DNA of 64,000 bases from Umezawaea sp036375055 (GTDB lineage Bacteria > Actinomycetota > Actinomycetes > Mycobacteriales > Pseudonocardiaceae): contig NZ_DASUSQ010000017.1 in the NCBI RefSeq assembly GCF_036375055.1, positions 1 through 64,000 on the forward strand. Reading direction: 5' to 3'. A program made the position numbers and the translations under genes. Positions 32,749-41,495 of the stretch are shown one piece after another (the first letter of the stretch is position 1; every line of letters starts with the position of its first letter). The notes under the pieces were generated by a model. It searched no databases, had not been told where the DNA came from, and saw only the letters and a program-made list of their open reading frames with translations.

Positions 32749-33779
32749 CCAAGCACCGGTTGTTCTGGCCCGTGGCCGCGCTGCTCGCGCTGCTGCTGGT
32801 CGACCTCGTCGCGAAGCCGTCGTTCTTCAAGATCGAGCTGCGCGACGGGCACCTGTACGGGAGCCTGATAGACATCCTGCGGCTCGGGGCCCCGCTGATC
32901 CTGGTCGGGATCGGCATGACCCTGGTGGTCGCCACCCGCGGCATCGACCTGTCGGTGGGGTCGGTGGTCGCGATCAGCGGCGCGCTGGCCTGCCTGCACC
33001 TGAGCGGGCTGCCCGACCAGGACGCCGTCGGCGGGACCGTCGCCGCCATCGGGATGGCGCTCGGCCTGTGCCTGGCGCTGGGGGCGTGGAACGGGTTCCT
33101 GGTGTCGGTGCTGGGCATCCAGCCGATCATCGCCACGCTGATCCTGATGGTCGCGGGGCGCGGGATCGCGCAGCTCATCACGGACGGGCAGATCATCACG
33201 ATCACGTCGGCCCCGTTCCGGGCGCTCGGGAGCGGCTACCTGTTCCTGCTGCCCGTCTCGATCCTCATCGCCATGGCGGTGTTCGTGCTCAGCACGCTGC
33301 TGGTGCGCAAGTCCGCGCTGGGGCTGCTGCTGGAGGCGGTGGGCGGCAACCCCGAGGCCGGCAGGCTGTCCGGCCTCCGGTCCGGGCGGCTGACCTGGCT
33401 GGTCTACGTGTTCGCAGGCCTGTGCGCGGGGGTCGCCGGGCTGATGATCGCCGCCAACACCCCCGGTGCCGACGCCAACCACGCGGGGCTGTGGATCGAG
33501 CTGGACGCGATCCTCGCGCTCACGATCGGCGGGACGAAGCTGACCGGTGGCCGGTTCTCGCTGGGCGGCACGGTGATCGGTGCGCTGCTGATCCAGACGC
33601 TGACCACGACCGTGTACACCCTCGGCATCCCCGACACGGCGACGCTGCTGGTCAAGGCGCTGGTCGTGCTCCTGGTGTGCCTGGTGCAGTCGCCCGTCTT
33701 CCGGGCGAGGGTGCGCAGGCGCCGTCGTCCTCCGGTGTCGCCCGCCGAACCCGCCCGCGCCGTGGAGGTGTCCGCATGA
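32745..33779 (+). CDS. Sugar ABC transporter permease (YtfT-like)
   Basis: A 344-residue RbsC-family permease with about nine membrane helices. It carries the conserved VATRGIDLSVGSVVAISGAL motif (near 61-80), LGIQPIIATLILMVAGRGIAQLITDGQ (near 121-147) and the AVGGNPEAGRLSGL coupling loop. The C-terminus is Arg-rich and cytosolic. The GTG start overlaps the ATPase stop, and the end overlaps the second permease by four bases. Confidence 0.9.
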   Translation: MTKHRLFWPVAALLALLLVDLVAKPSFFKIELRDGHLYGSLIDILRLGAPLILVGIGMTLVVATRGIDLSVGSVVAISGALACLHLSGLPDQDAVGGTVAAIGMALGLCLALGAWNGFLVSVLGIQPIIATLILMVAGRGIAQLITDGQIITITSAPFRALGSGYLFLLPVSILIAMAVFVLSTLLVRKSALGLLLEAVGGNPEAGRLSGLRSGRLTWLVYVFAGLCAGVAGLMIAANTPGADANHAGLWIELDAILALTIGGTKLTGGRFSLGGTVIGALLIQTLTTTVYTLGIPDTATLLVKALVVLLVCLVQSPVFRARVRRRRRPPVSPAEPARAVEVSA

Positions 33780-34753
33780 CCGCGCTCGACCGTGTGACCG
33801 GTTACCGACCGCAGCAGCGGCACCTGCCCATGCTGGCGACCCTGTCGCTGCTCGTGGGCGCCTACGTGTACGGCGCGTCGCAGTACACGGCGTTCGGGTC
33901 GGGGCAGGTCGTGTTCAACCTGTTCATCAACTACTCGTGGCTGCTGGTGGTCGCCGTCGGGATGACGTTCGTGATCCTGACCGGCGGGATCGACCTGTCC
34001 GTGGGGTCCGTCGTGGCGCTGTCCACGGTGCTCTCGGCGGAACTGCTGGGCGAACGCGGCTGGCCCGCGCCCGTCGTGATCGTGGTGGTGCTCGCGGTCG
34101 GTCTGCTGCTGGGCACCGGCATGGGCGCGCTGATCCACTACTTCGAGATCCAGCCGTTCATCGCCACGCTCGTGGGGCTGTTCTTCGCCCGCGGCCTGTG
34201 CCTGACGATCAGCACCGAGGCCCCGTCCATCGACAACGCGTTCTTCACGACGGTGGCGCAGACCCAGGTCCCGCTGCCGGGCGACTCGCACGTGTCGATC
34301 AGCGTGCTGATCGCGCTGGCGGTCGTGGGCCTGGCCGCCTACCTGCTGCACCACACCCGGTTCGGGCGGACCGTGTACGCGGTCGGCGGGAGCGAGTCCT
34401 CGGCCGTGCTCATGGGGCTGAAGGTGGCGCGGACGAAGGTGTCCGTGTACGCCCTGAGCGGGTTCTGCTCGGCGCTCGGCGGGCTGCTGCTGGTGTTCTA
34501 CAAGCTGTCCGGCGACCCGCTGAGCGCCATCGGGACCGAGCTGGACGCCATCGCGGCCGTCGTCATCGGCGGGACGATCCTGTCCGGCGGCTCCGGGTAC
34601 GTGCTCGGGACCGTGCTGGGCGTGCTGGTGCTCGGCATGATCCAGACGCTCATCGACTTCGACGGCACCCTCAGCTCGTGGTGGACGAAGATCGTGATCG
34701 GCGGCCTGCTGTTCGCGTTCATCGTCCTCCAGCGCGTGATCGCACGACGGTGA
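33776..34753 (+). CDS. Sugar ABC transporter permease (YjfF-like)
   Basis: A 325-residue RbsC-family permease, partner of the preceding one. Motifs are ILTGGIDLSVGSVVALSTVL (near 66-85), EIQPFIATLVGLFFARGLCL (near 124), AVGGSESSAVLMGL and VIGGTILSGGSGYVLGT (near 264). Two different permeases with one binding protein and one double ATPase is the YtfQRT-YjfF arrangement. It is the last importer gene; the next reading frame downstream is the broken endonuclease gene. Confidence 0.9.
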   Translation: MTALDRVTGYRPQQRHLPMLATLSLLVGAYVYGASQYTAFGSGQVVFNLFINYSWLLVVAVGMTFVILTGGIDLSVGSVVALSTVLSAELLGERGWPAPVVIVVVLAVGLLLGTGMGALIHYFEIQPFIATLVGLFFARGLCLTISTEAPSIDNAFFTTVAQTQVPLPGDSHVSISVLIALAVVGLAAYLLHHTRFGRTVYAVGGSESSAVLMGLKVARTKVSVYALSGFCSALGGLLLVFYKLSGDPLSAIGTELDAIAAVVIGGTILSGGSGYVLGTVLGVLVLGMIQTLIDFDGTLSSWWTKIVIGGLLFAFIVLQRVIARR

Positions 34754-34780
34754 TCCCGGACGGAAGAGGAGGACGGGGCC

Positions 34781-36039
34781 ACGCGCCCGCACCGGAGGAC
34801 CGGCGTCCCGCTCCTCGTCGCGGCCACCGCCCCGGCGCTGCTGCCGGGGCCCGCCGCCGTCGCGGAACCACCGACGTCGGGCTGGTCCTCACTGCTGACC
34901 TACAACGTCGCCGGCCTGCCGGAGGGCCTGTCCTCCGGCCACCCGGCGGTCAACACCCCGCTGATCAGCCCGAGGCTCGGCGCGTACGACGTGGTCGACG
35001 TGCAGGAGGACTTCAACCACCACGCGGCCCTGTACGCGGGTGACCGGCACCCGCACCGCACGGCGACCAGCGGGGGAGCGGGCTTCGGCGACGGGCTCAA
35101 CACGCTCTCGAACTTCCCCGTCGGCGACGCCGCGCGCCACCGCTGGGACACCTGCGACGGCACGGACTGCCTGACCCCCGAGGGGTTCACGTCCGCGCGG
35201 GTCCGCCTCGCCGAGGGCGTGACCGTCGACCTCTGCAACGCCCACCCCAACGCGGGCACCGCACCGGCCGACCTCGCGGCGCGGCGGGCCAACACCACCC
35301 AGCTCTCCCGGTTCGTCGCGGCGAACTCGGCGGGCAACGCCGTGGTGGTCGCGGGCGACACCAGCACCCGCCTGGGTGCGGAACGTCCGCGGCGGCACGC
35401 CACCCGCGGCGGGCGCTCCCGCCCTGCTGTGCGACCCGGACGCCGTCACGGACGACTGCGAGGTCGTCGACGAGGTCCTCTACCGCGGCAACGCGCTCGT
35501 CCAGCTCGACGCCGTGCGCTACCACAACGACAACGCGGTGTTCCTCGACGCGAAGGGCGTCCCGCTGTCCGACCACCACCCGCACACCGTCGACCTCCGG
35601 TGGCGGCTCGCGGACGGGCTCCGGGTGAGCGAGGAGTTCGGCGGGCCCCACGGCACGCCGTTCACCGACCTGCCCGCGGTGGCGGGCGGCGCCGAACCCC
35701 GCACGGTGGTCCTGCGCGGCGGCAGCAGGCTCGACGCCGTCGGCCTCGACTTCGCCGACGGACGCCCGGTGCGCCACGGCGGGACCGGCGGCACCGGGTC
35801 GGTGGTGCGCCTCGCCGACGGGGAACGCCTGGTGGGTCACGCTGACCAGGGGCGAGCACCGGAACCGCACGCGGGTGTTCTCGGCCCGGCTGGTCACCGA
35901 CCGGGGCACGGTCATCAGCGCGGGCACGCCGACGGGTGACGCGGTGACGTACACCGCGCCACCCGGCTGGCGGGTCGTCGGGTTCACCGGCCGGGCCGGT
36001 GACGAGGTCGACCGGCTCGGGGTCGTGTTCGCCCCCTGA
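34781..36039 (+). pseudogene. Decayed secreted endonuclease/exonuclease/phosphatase-jacalin protein
   Basis: Three reading frames together encode one exported protein: a signal peptide (TGVPLLVAATAPALLPGPAAVA), a DNase I-like EEP domain (LTYNVAGLPEG, DVVDVQEDFNHH, catalytic SDHHPH) and a C-terminal jacalin-type lectin (GGPHGTPFTDLP, WRVVGFTGRAGDEVDRLGVVF). The frame shifts by +1 near 35375 (after GDTSTRLG, resuming VRNVRGGTP) and again near 35832 (after ADGERLV, resuming VTLTRGEH). In addition the codon eight bases after a good GAGGAGG is ACG at 34781 where a start is expected. It cannot make a full protein unless these are sequencing errors. It ends one base before the converging GH43 gene. 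Confidence 0.85.
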
Positions 36040-36040
36040 G

Positions 36041-37375
36041 TCAGGCCAGCGGCGCCGCCAGGACGAACGTGGCGTCGGCCTTCGTCGTGCCGGAGGACTG
36101 GTACGGGTCGACGCGGATCGCGTAGTCCTGGTGGCGCAGGTAGCGGCCGGGGAGGTTGAACGACTCGAACGACGCGCCCGTCCCGGTCAGCCCCGGTCTG
36201 GCGCAGAACGTGGCGTCGCCGCGGAAGACCGCCGTGCCGTCGTTCGCGTCGAGCCGGACCCGGAAGTCCCAGTGCCGCAGGTAGCGGCCGGTCGGGTTGA
36301 TCGACTCGAACGAGTAGCAGGACGGGTTGGCCAGACCGGCGCGGACGGTGAACGTGGCGTCCTGCCTGGTCGCGAGCGGGCTGGAGGCGCCGACCTGGTC
36401 GAGGTGGCCGAGCAGGTCCCGGTGCCGGACGTGCCGGTCGGGGAAGTTGGTCGAGCGCAGGGAGACCTTCGCGCCGACGGTGGGGGCGGGGGCCGAGCCC
36501 GCCGGTTCGCGCAGCACCGTGAGGTGCCGGACGAAGCCCGAGAGGCCACCGGGCAGGTCGGCCTTCGGCGTCCAGGTGCCGAAGCCGTCGTGGCTGTCGG
36601 TGTAGTAGTAGTGGCCCGAGGTGTAGGCGTCGAAGTAGAGGCGCCAGCCGCCGTTGTCCAGCCGCACCAGGGCCGGACCCTCCAGCGAGGAGCCCCAGCC
36701 CGCCCAGTTCCCGGTGCCCCGGAAGGTGTACGGGCCGGTGAGGCTGCCCGCCGTGGCGTACTCGATGTACTTGGTCGTCTCGTTCTTCACCATCGCGTGG
36801 TAGGTCGAGCCGATCTTCACCACGAACGTGTCGATGTGGTTGGGGCCGAGTCCGCTCAGCGGGACCGGGGTGCTCCACGTCGACAGCGCGGGGTCCAGCG
36901 CGCGCAGCTCGTGCGGGCGGAACGACGCGCCGCCGTCGACGGACAGCGACACGACCACGTGGACGCTGCCGTCGGAGTCGGTGAACCACTCCGGCGCCCA
37001 GGTGCGGGTGAGGTTCGCGGTCGGCAGGGTGACGGTGCGCAGGAACGTCCAGTCCACCAGGTTGTCGCTGCGGGCGAAGCCGATGGTGTTGCCGGTCCAG
37101 CCGGTGGTGTAGGTCAGGTAGTAGCGGCCGTCGGTGTGCCGCATGACGCTGGGGTCGCGGATGAGGCCCGTCGGCGGCGTGTAGGCCGGGCCCTTGGCCA
37201 GCTCGAAGTTCACCGCGTCCGAGGAGCGGTAGACGTACATGTTGGACTCGCTGCTGTTGGTGAACGCGGTCATCGTGTACCGCGACGCCTCGGTCGCGAG
37301 CGGGGCGACCGGTTCCGCCACGGCGGGCGCGCCGCCCACCAGGACCAGTGCGAGCGCCGCCGCCACGGCCCTCAC
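36041..37375 (-). CDS. Secreted GH43 glycosidase with AbfB arabinose-binding domain
   Basis: A 444-residue exported enzyme. After a signal peptide (about 1-20) a five-bladed beta-propeller of GH43 type covers about 30-295, with the general-base Asp in GLIRDPSVMRH, TWAPEWF and the acid Glu in SLEGPALV. The C-terminal ~140 residues are an AbfB (CBM42) beta-trefoil with three repeats (RSTNFPDRHVRHRD, ESINPTGRYLRHWD, ESFNLPGRYLRHQD) that bind arabinofuranose side chains. Arabinanase or arabinofuranosidase activity is expected. It overlaps the upstream GH43 gene by four bases and is under operator O3. Confidence 0.88.
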   Translation of the reverse strand: MRAVAAALALVLVGGAPAVAEPVAPLATEASRYTMTAFTNSSESNMYVYRSSDAVNFELAKGPAYTPPTGLIRDPSVMRHTDGRYYLTYTTGWTGNTIGFARSDNLVDWTFLRTVTLPTANLTRTWAPEWFTDSDGSVHVVVSLSVDGGASFRPHELRALDPALSTWSTPVPLSGLGPNHIDTFVVKIGSTYHAMVKNETTKYIEYATAGSLTGPYTFRGTGNWAGWGSSLEGPALVRLDNGGWRLYFDAYTSGHYYYTDSHDGFGTWTPKADLPGGLSGFVRHLTVLREPAGSAPAPTVGAKVSLRSTNFPDRHVRHRDLLGHLDQVGASSPLATRQDATFTVRAGLANPSCYSFESINPTGRYLRHWDFRVRLDANDGTAVFRGDATFCARPGLTGTGASFESFNLPGRYLRHQDYAIRVDPYQSSGTTKADATFVLAAPLA

Positions 37376-38817
37376 TGGAGGACCCAGGTGGCGTCGGCCC
37401 GGCCCACGGCGTCGGACACCGGTTGCAGCAGCACGTCGACGCCGGTGTGCCGGACGTACCGGCCGGGGGCGTTGGTCGACTCGAACGACACCGCCGACCC
37501 GTCCGCCAGTCCCGCCCGCTGCTGGAAGCTCGCGTCACCGCGGAAGGTGGCCGTGCCGTCGTTCTTCTCCACGTGCAGCACGTGGTTCCGGTGCCGCAGG
37601 TAGTAGCCGGGGAAGTTGGTCGACTCCAGCGACACCGAGCCGCCGCCCGCGAGGCCGGTGACGACGCGGAACTGCGAGTCGGCCAGGTTGGTCACGTTGG
37701 CCTCGACGCGGGCCTTGAACTCCCAGTGCCGTACGTACCGGTCGGGGTAGTTGTAGGACTGGAGCCGGACCGGGGTCGGGCCGTCGGCGACCGGGATGCC
37801 GAAGTTCGGCGTGCCGTCGGCGTTCCAGTACAGCTTCTGCACGCGGGTGCGGCGGTTCGGGTCGTACAGCGGGTCTCCGACGATGTCCCGGTAGGACCGG
37901 TCGTGGTAGACCAGGACGTCGTTGCGGCCGTCCTCCGACGTGGTGAACGAGTTGTGGCCCGGCCCGTACTGGCTGGTGGCCGCGTTGCTGGTGAACACGG
38001 GGTCGGGGCTCTTCACCCAGGACGCGGGGTCGAGCAGGTTGCTCGACGCCGAGGCCGTGAGCAGGCCGAGGCAGTAGTTCGCGTCGGTGGCGCTGGCGGA
38101 GAACGTCAGGAAGATCCGCCCGTTGCGCTGGATCACGGCCGGGCCCTCGTTGACCTTGAACCCGCGCGTCTCCCAGTCCCGCGTCGGCACGGCGATCCGC
38201 ACCGGCGTCCCGCTGATGGCCTTGGGACCGGCCATCCTCGCGATGTAGAGGTTCGAGTTGGTGGCGATGCCCGGCTCCGACTGGGCCCAGGCCAGGTAGC
38301 GGACGCCGCCCGCCTCGAACGTCGTGGCGTCCAGGGCGAAGGTGTCCCACGCCGTGGTGATCCGCGTCGGGGCCGACCAGGTGCCGGTCAGCGGGTTGGC
38401 CGACGACGACTCCATGACGTACATGCGGATGCGGAACGGCTCGTCGGCGCGTCCGGCGGCGAAGTAGGCGTACCACTTGCCGCCGATGGAGTGGAGTTCC
38501 GGCGCCCAGACGTTGGCGCTCAGCTCACCGCTGGAGTTCTTGCGCCAGATCACCGTCTCCGGCGCGGTCGTGAGCCCCTGGAGGGTGGTCGCCCGGCGCA
38601 GGACGACCCGGTCGTACTCCGGGACGGACGCGGTGAAGTAGTAGTAGCCGTCGGTGTGCCGCGAGATGTGCGCGTCGGCCCGCTTCTCGACGAGCGGGTT
38701 CGTGTAGCGCGCGGGCGACGCGGTGGCGGCGGACGGGGTCAGCGACAGGGTGAGTGCGGCGACGGCGAGCGTGGTGGCCAGCCGTCGCAGGATCGGCCTT
38801 CGTGGTGTGGGGAGCAA
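37372..38817 (-). CDS. Secreted GH43 arabinofuranosidase-type enzyme with AbfB domain
   Basis: A 481-residue exported enzyme: signal peptide (about 1-33), GH43 propeller (about 38-335) with the base Asp in RADAHISRHTDGYYYF, NVWAPELH and the acid Glu in KVNEGPAVI, then an AbfB trefoil (RLQSYNYPDRYVRHWE, ESTNFPGYYLRHRN, ESTNAPGRYVRH). The DAHISRH form is typical of GH43 exo-arabinofuranosidases. It is the first gene of the two-enzyme operon, with GGAAGGGG before the ATG and operator O3 41 bases upstream. Products would feed the furanose importer at 30-34 kb. Confidence 0.88.
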   Translation of the reverse strand: MLPTPRRPILRRLATTLAVAALTLSLTPSAATASPARYTNPLVEKRADAHISRHTDGYYYFTASVPEYDRVVLRRATTLQGLTTAPETVIWRKNSSGELSANVWAPELHSIGGKWYAYFAAGRADEPFRIRMYVMESSSANPLTGTWSAPTRITTAWDTFALDATTFEAGGVRYLAWAQSEPGIATNSNLYIARMAGPKAISGTPVRIAVPTRDWETRGFKVNEGPAVIQRNGRIFLTFSASATDANYCLGLLTASASSNLLDPASWVKSPDPVFTSNAATSQYGPGHNSFTTSEDGRNDVLVYHDRSYRDIVGDPLYDPNRRTRVQKLYWNADGTPNFGIPVADGPTPVRLQSYNYPDRYVRHWEFKARVEANVTNLADSQFRVVTGLAGGGSVSLESTNFPGYYLRHRNHVLHVEKNDGTATFRGDASFQQRAGLADGSAVSFESTNAPGRYVRHTGVDVLLQPVSDAVGRADATWVLQ

Positions 38818-38857
38818 GGTGCCCCTTCCCGAGGAGTCCGCAGGGCGACCACGTCAG

Positions 38858-38884
38858 TGTTAGCGTTAACATGTTCGCCGTCAA
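38858..38884 (-). promoter_or_regulatory. Promoter with LacI-type operator O3 for the GH43 operon
   Basis: On the minus strand TTGACG (38884-38879) is followed after 17 bases by AACACT, with the operator TGTTAACGCTAACA (38871-38858) overlapping it. This is the same layout as O1, and the operator is identical to O2. Confidence 0.7.
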
Positions 38885-38930
38885 TACGTCATCTCGCCGT
38901 ATCGCCGATTCCTCCGCGGGACCGATCGGT

Positions 38931-38957
38931 CGGGACCCGCGTGCGCCGCGGGTCCCG
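38931..38957 (-). terminator. Hairpin terminator after the triple-repeat gene
   Basis: Perfect 11-bp stem CGGGACCCGCG / CGCGGGTCCCG with a five-base loop, immediately downstream of the repeat protein gene. Confidence 0.8.
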
Positions 38958-38968
38958 ACACGGAATTC

Positions 38969-40096
38969 CTACCTCAGCGCGCAGGGCGCGAATCGTTCCA
39001 GGCCCTCGGGCTTCGCGGCGAGGCGGCCGATGGCCGTTTCGATGCGGTTGAGGGCTGCGACGCGCTTGTCCTCCAGCGGTCCGAGGATGGCGTTGTCGAC
39101 GAAGTTCGCGCCGCCCTGTCCGGCGGTGTCGATCAACCGCTGGTTGGCCTCGGCGATCTGCTTGTCGAGGTTCTCCAGCTCCCTGGTCACCTCGGCCTGG
39201 GCACCCGCGGGCACCGCCGGGATGGCGTCCACCGGGCTCGGGCAGGCGATGGCCCCACCCGCGGCGGGCGCGCTCGACGTCGGCTGGGCGCCCGCGCTCG
39301 TCTCGGGGGCCTCCCCGCCCGCGTCGCCCAGCTCGCAGCGGGCGAACCGCTCCAGGCCCTCCGGCTTCGCGGCGAGGCGGCCGATGGCCGTTTCGATGCG
39401 GTTCAGCGCGGCGACGCGCTTGTCCTCCAGCGGTCCGAGGATGGCGTTGTCGACGAAGTTCGCGCCGCCCTGTCCGGCGGTGTCGACCAGTCGCTGGTTG
39501 GCCTCGGCGATCTGCTTGTCGAGGTTCTCCAACTCCTTGGTGACCTCGGCCTGGGCGCCCGCGGGGACGTCCGGGATGGCGTCGACCGGGCTGGGGCAGG
39601 CGATGGCCTGGTCACCGGCCTCGGGCGCGTCCGCCGCGCTGGTCGTGGTCGTGTTCGGCGGCGGTGCGGCCTGGCCCGGAGCGCCCAGCGCGCACGGGGC
39701 GAACCGCTCCAGGCCCTCGGGCTTGGCGGCCTGGCGGCCGATGGCGGTCTCGATGCGGTTGAGGGCGGCGACGCGCTTGTCCTCCAGCGGTCCGAGGATG
39801 GCGTTGTCGACGAAGTTCGCGCCGCCCTGTCCGGCGGTGTCGATCAACCGCTGGTTGGCCTCGGCGATCTGCTTGTCGAGGTTTCCCAGCTCCCGCGTGA
39901 CCTCCGCCTGAGCGGCCGCGGGCACCGCCGGGATGGCGTCGACCGGACTCGGGCAGGAGATGACCTGCGCCGACCCGGTCCCGTCGCCGCCGCTGGCGAG
40001 CGCGGCGGCGGTGAGCGCCGTCGTGAGCGCGGCGATGCCGACGAGTCCTACCAGCGCGACACGACGTTTCTTGTGCTCGGGGAAGACGTGGGACAT
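38969..40096 (-). CDS. Exported protein with three near-identical 88-residue Cys-bracketed helical domains
   Basis: A 375-residue protein. A short basic N-terminus and one hydrophobic helix (VALVGLVGIAALTTALTAAALA, residues 13-34) serve as signal or anchor. Three domains follow, each beginning CPSPVDAIP and ending GLERFAPC 88 residues later. Inside each lie two amphipathic helices (AEVTRELENLDKQIAEANQR and LEDKRVAALNRIETAIGR) joined by AGQGGANFVDNAILG. The domains differ at only a few positions and are separated by 25-30-residue Pro/Ala/Thr-rich linkers. The two Cys of each unit probably close a disulfide outside the cell. I recognise no named family. DNA periods are 354 and 357 bases. It is monocistronic. 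Confidence 0.75.
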   Translation of the reverse strand: MSHVFPEHKKRRVALVGLVGIAALTTALTAAALASGGDGTGSAQVISCPSPVDAIPAVPAAAQAEVTRELGNLDKQIAEANQRLIDTAGQGGANFVDNAILGPLEDKRVAALNRIETAIGRQAAKPEGLERFAPCALGAPGQAAPPPNTTTTSAADAPEAGDQAIACPSPVDAIPDVPAGAQAEVTKELENLDKQIAEANQRLVDTAGQGGANFVDNAILGPLEDKRVAALNRIETAIGRLAAKPEGLERFARCELGDAGGEAPETSAGAQPTSSAPAAGGAIACPSPVDAIPAVPAGAQAEVTRELENLDKQIAEANQRLIDTAGQGGANFVDNAILGPLEDKRVAALNRIETAIGRLAAKPEGLERFAPCALR

Positions 40097-40353
40097 CGCA
40101 ACACCTCACAGGGATCGGGGGGCCGCGCCGGTGCGAAACTTCCGGGGGTGGCGCAGATCGTTCTCGGTTCGTTGTGGAGTACGGACCGAAAATGCGACCG
40201 GTTCACCGTTGCCGAAACGTATCCGGGGAATCCCGTCTCCCACCGCCGTCGAATGCCGTCGAACAGCGGCCGTGAATCGTCGAAGGTCCCAGCTCAGAGC
40301 ATGCGGGCGACCTGCTGGTACCGGACATTGTGAGCGTGCTACAACTGGGGGCG

Positions 40354-40390
40354 GGTGTGGGGACCGCCGCCGCGCAGTGGCCCCCACACC
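40354..40390 (-). terminator. Hairpin terminator after the pectate lyase gene
   Basis: Stem GGTGTGGGG / CCCCACACC enclosing a 19-base GC-rich loop, ten bases beyond the lyase stop. The rest of the 303-base gap up to the repeat-protein gene (40097-40399) shows nothing else except that gene's leader. Confidence 0.7.
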
Positions 40391-40399
40391 CTCCTCCGA

Positions 40400-41350
40400 T
40401 CAGATCTTCCCGGTGCCCGCACCGCTGGTGACGCTCGACTTGACGCTGCTCGCCGCGTCCAGCGTGTAGGAGTACGGGATGGACTTCACGCTGCCACCGG
40501 CGTCACCCGAACCCGAGTTGACGAAGTGGTTGTTCCTGGCGACCAGGTTCGCCGCGGGAGAGCTGCCCTCGCCGCGGTGGAACGGGTCGTCGGTGTTCTC
40601 GAAGAAGTTGCCCTCGACCAGGACACCCGCTTCCTTCGTGGAGGCCACGCCGTAGGACGTCACGCCGCCGTAGAAGTTGTTGTACACGTGCACGGGGTTG
40701 CCGAAGCGCACCCGCGGGTGGCGCTGGTTGGTGCCGTCGAACCAGTTGTGGTGGTAGGTGACGCGCAGCTTGCCCGAGTCCTCGGACGCGTTGTCGTCGC
40801 TGTGGCCCAGCAGCATCGTCTTGTCGTGGCTGGAGAACTTGTTCCACGACACCGTGACGTAGTCCGAGGCGCGCTTGATGTCGAGAGCGCCGTCGTAGCC
40901 GTTGGAGAAGGAGTTGTGGTCCAGCCACACGCGCGTCGAGTACTGCACGTTGATCGCGTCGTCGTTCCAGTTCCGGAAGTTCACGTTGCGGACGATGACG
41001 TTCGAGGCGTTGGCGATGTTCAGACCGCTGCCCGTGATCGTCGCGCCGGAGCCGACACCGATGATCGTCTTGTTGGACGCCACCTTCGTCATGGACGACA
41101 GGGTGATCGTCCCCGAGACGCGGATGACGGCGGGGCTCGTCGACTTGGCCGCGTTGGTGAACGCCGTCGCGTCGCTCACGGTGACCGGCGGAGTGCTGCC
41201 GCCGCCGGTCGTGCCGCCGCCCTGGGTCGCCCAGCCCGCTAGATCGAACGGTGCGGCGTTCGCGGGCAGGGCCGCGGTCGCCGTGCCCACGAGGACGGCC
41301 GCGGCGAGCAGCGCCGCGCGCCACGGCTTCCTGGTGATGTTGGGGAACAT
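40400..41350 (-). CDS. Secreted pectate lyase, PL1 family
   Basis: A 316-residue exported enzyme that cleaves polygalacturonate by beta-elimination. Signal peptide about 1-32, then a right-handed beta-helix. Calcium-site Asp residues lie in VWLDHNSF (near 143) and YDGALDIKRASDYVTVSWNKF. The catalytic Arg is in NQRHPRVRFG near 212. These are classical PL1 motifs (vWiDH, DG..D, RxPxxR). It lies 146 bases downstream of the enolase-superfamily gene, with its own AGGAGAGG leader and a palindrome CCAGTACTGG upstream, so it may be a separate transcript in the pectin regulon. Confidence 0.92.
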   Translation of the reverse strand: MFPNITRKPWRAALLAAAVLVGTATAALPANAAPFDLAGWATQGGGTTGGGSTPPVTVSDATAFTNAAKSTSPAVIRVSGTITLSSMTKVASNKTIIGVGSGATITGSGLNIANASNVIVRNVNFRNWNDDAINVQYSTRVWLDHNSFSNGYDGALDIKRASDYVTVSWNKFSSHDKTMLLGHSDDNASEDSGKLRVTYHHNWFDGTNQRHPRVRFGNPVHVYNNFYGGVTSYGVASTKEAGVLVEGNFFENTDDPFHRGEGSSPAANLVARNNHFVNSGSGDAGGSVKSIPYSYTLDAASSVKSSVTSGAGTGKI

Positions 41351-41436
41351 TCGGTACCTCTCCTGGATTTCGGTGACCGTCGTCGTCGACGGTCGATCCC
41401 GCTTTCGGACAAGTGCTGGCGGCAGTTGTCGGCGGT

Positions 41437-41446
41437 CCAGTACTGG
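41437..41446. promoter_or_regulatory. Palindrome CCAGTACTGG upstream of the pectate lyase
   Basis: A perfect 10-bp palindrome embedded in ACCAGTACTGGAC (minus strand). A one-base-shorter relative ACCAGTCTGGAC occurs at 49227-49238 in front of the PL1-CE8 gene. Could be the operator of the local LacI regulator. Confidence 0.4.
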
Positions 41447-41495
41447 TATTTCTTTCCTCAGGATGGAAATCGTTCCCGGCAGGGACGATCCGCGA

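Noticed and set aside
38969..40096. The three 354-357-bp repeats as a CRISPR or transposon array
   Set aside because: They are in frame inside one coding sequence with a signal segment and conserved protein features; spacing and length do not fit CRISPR.
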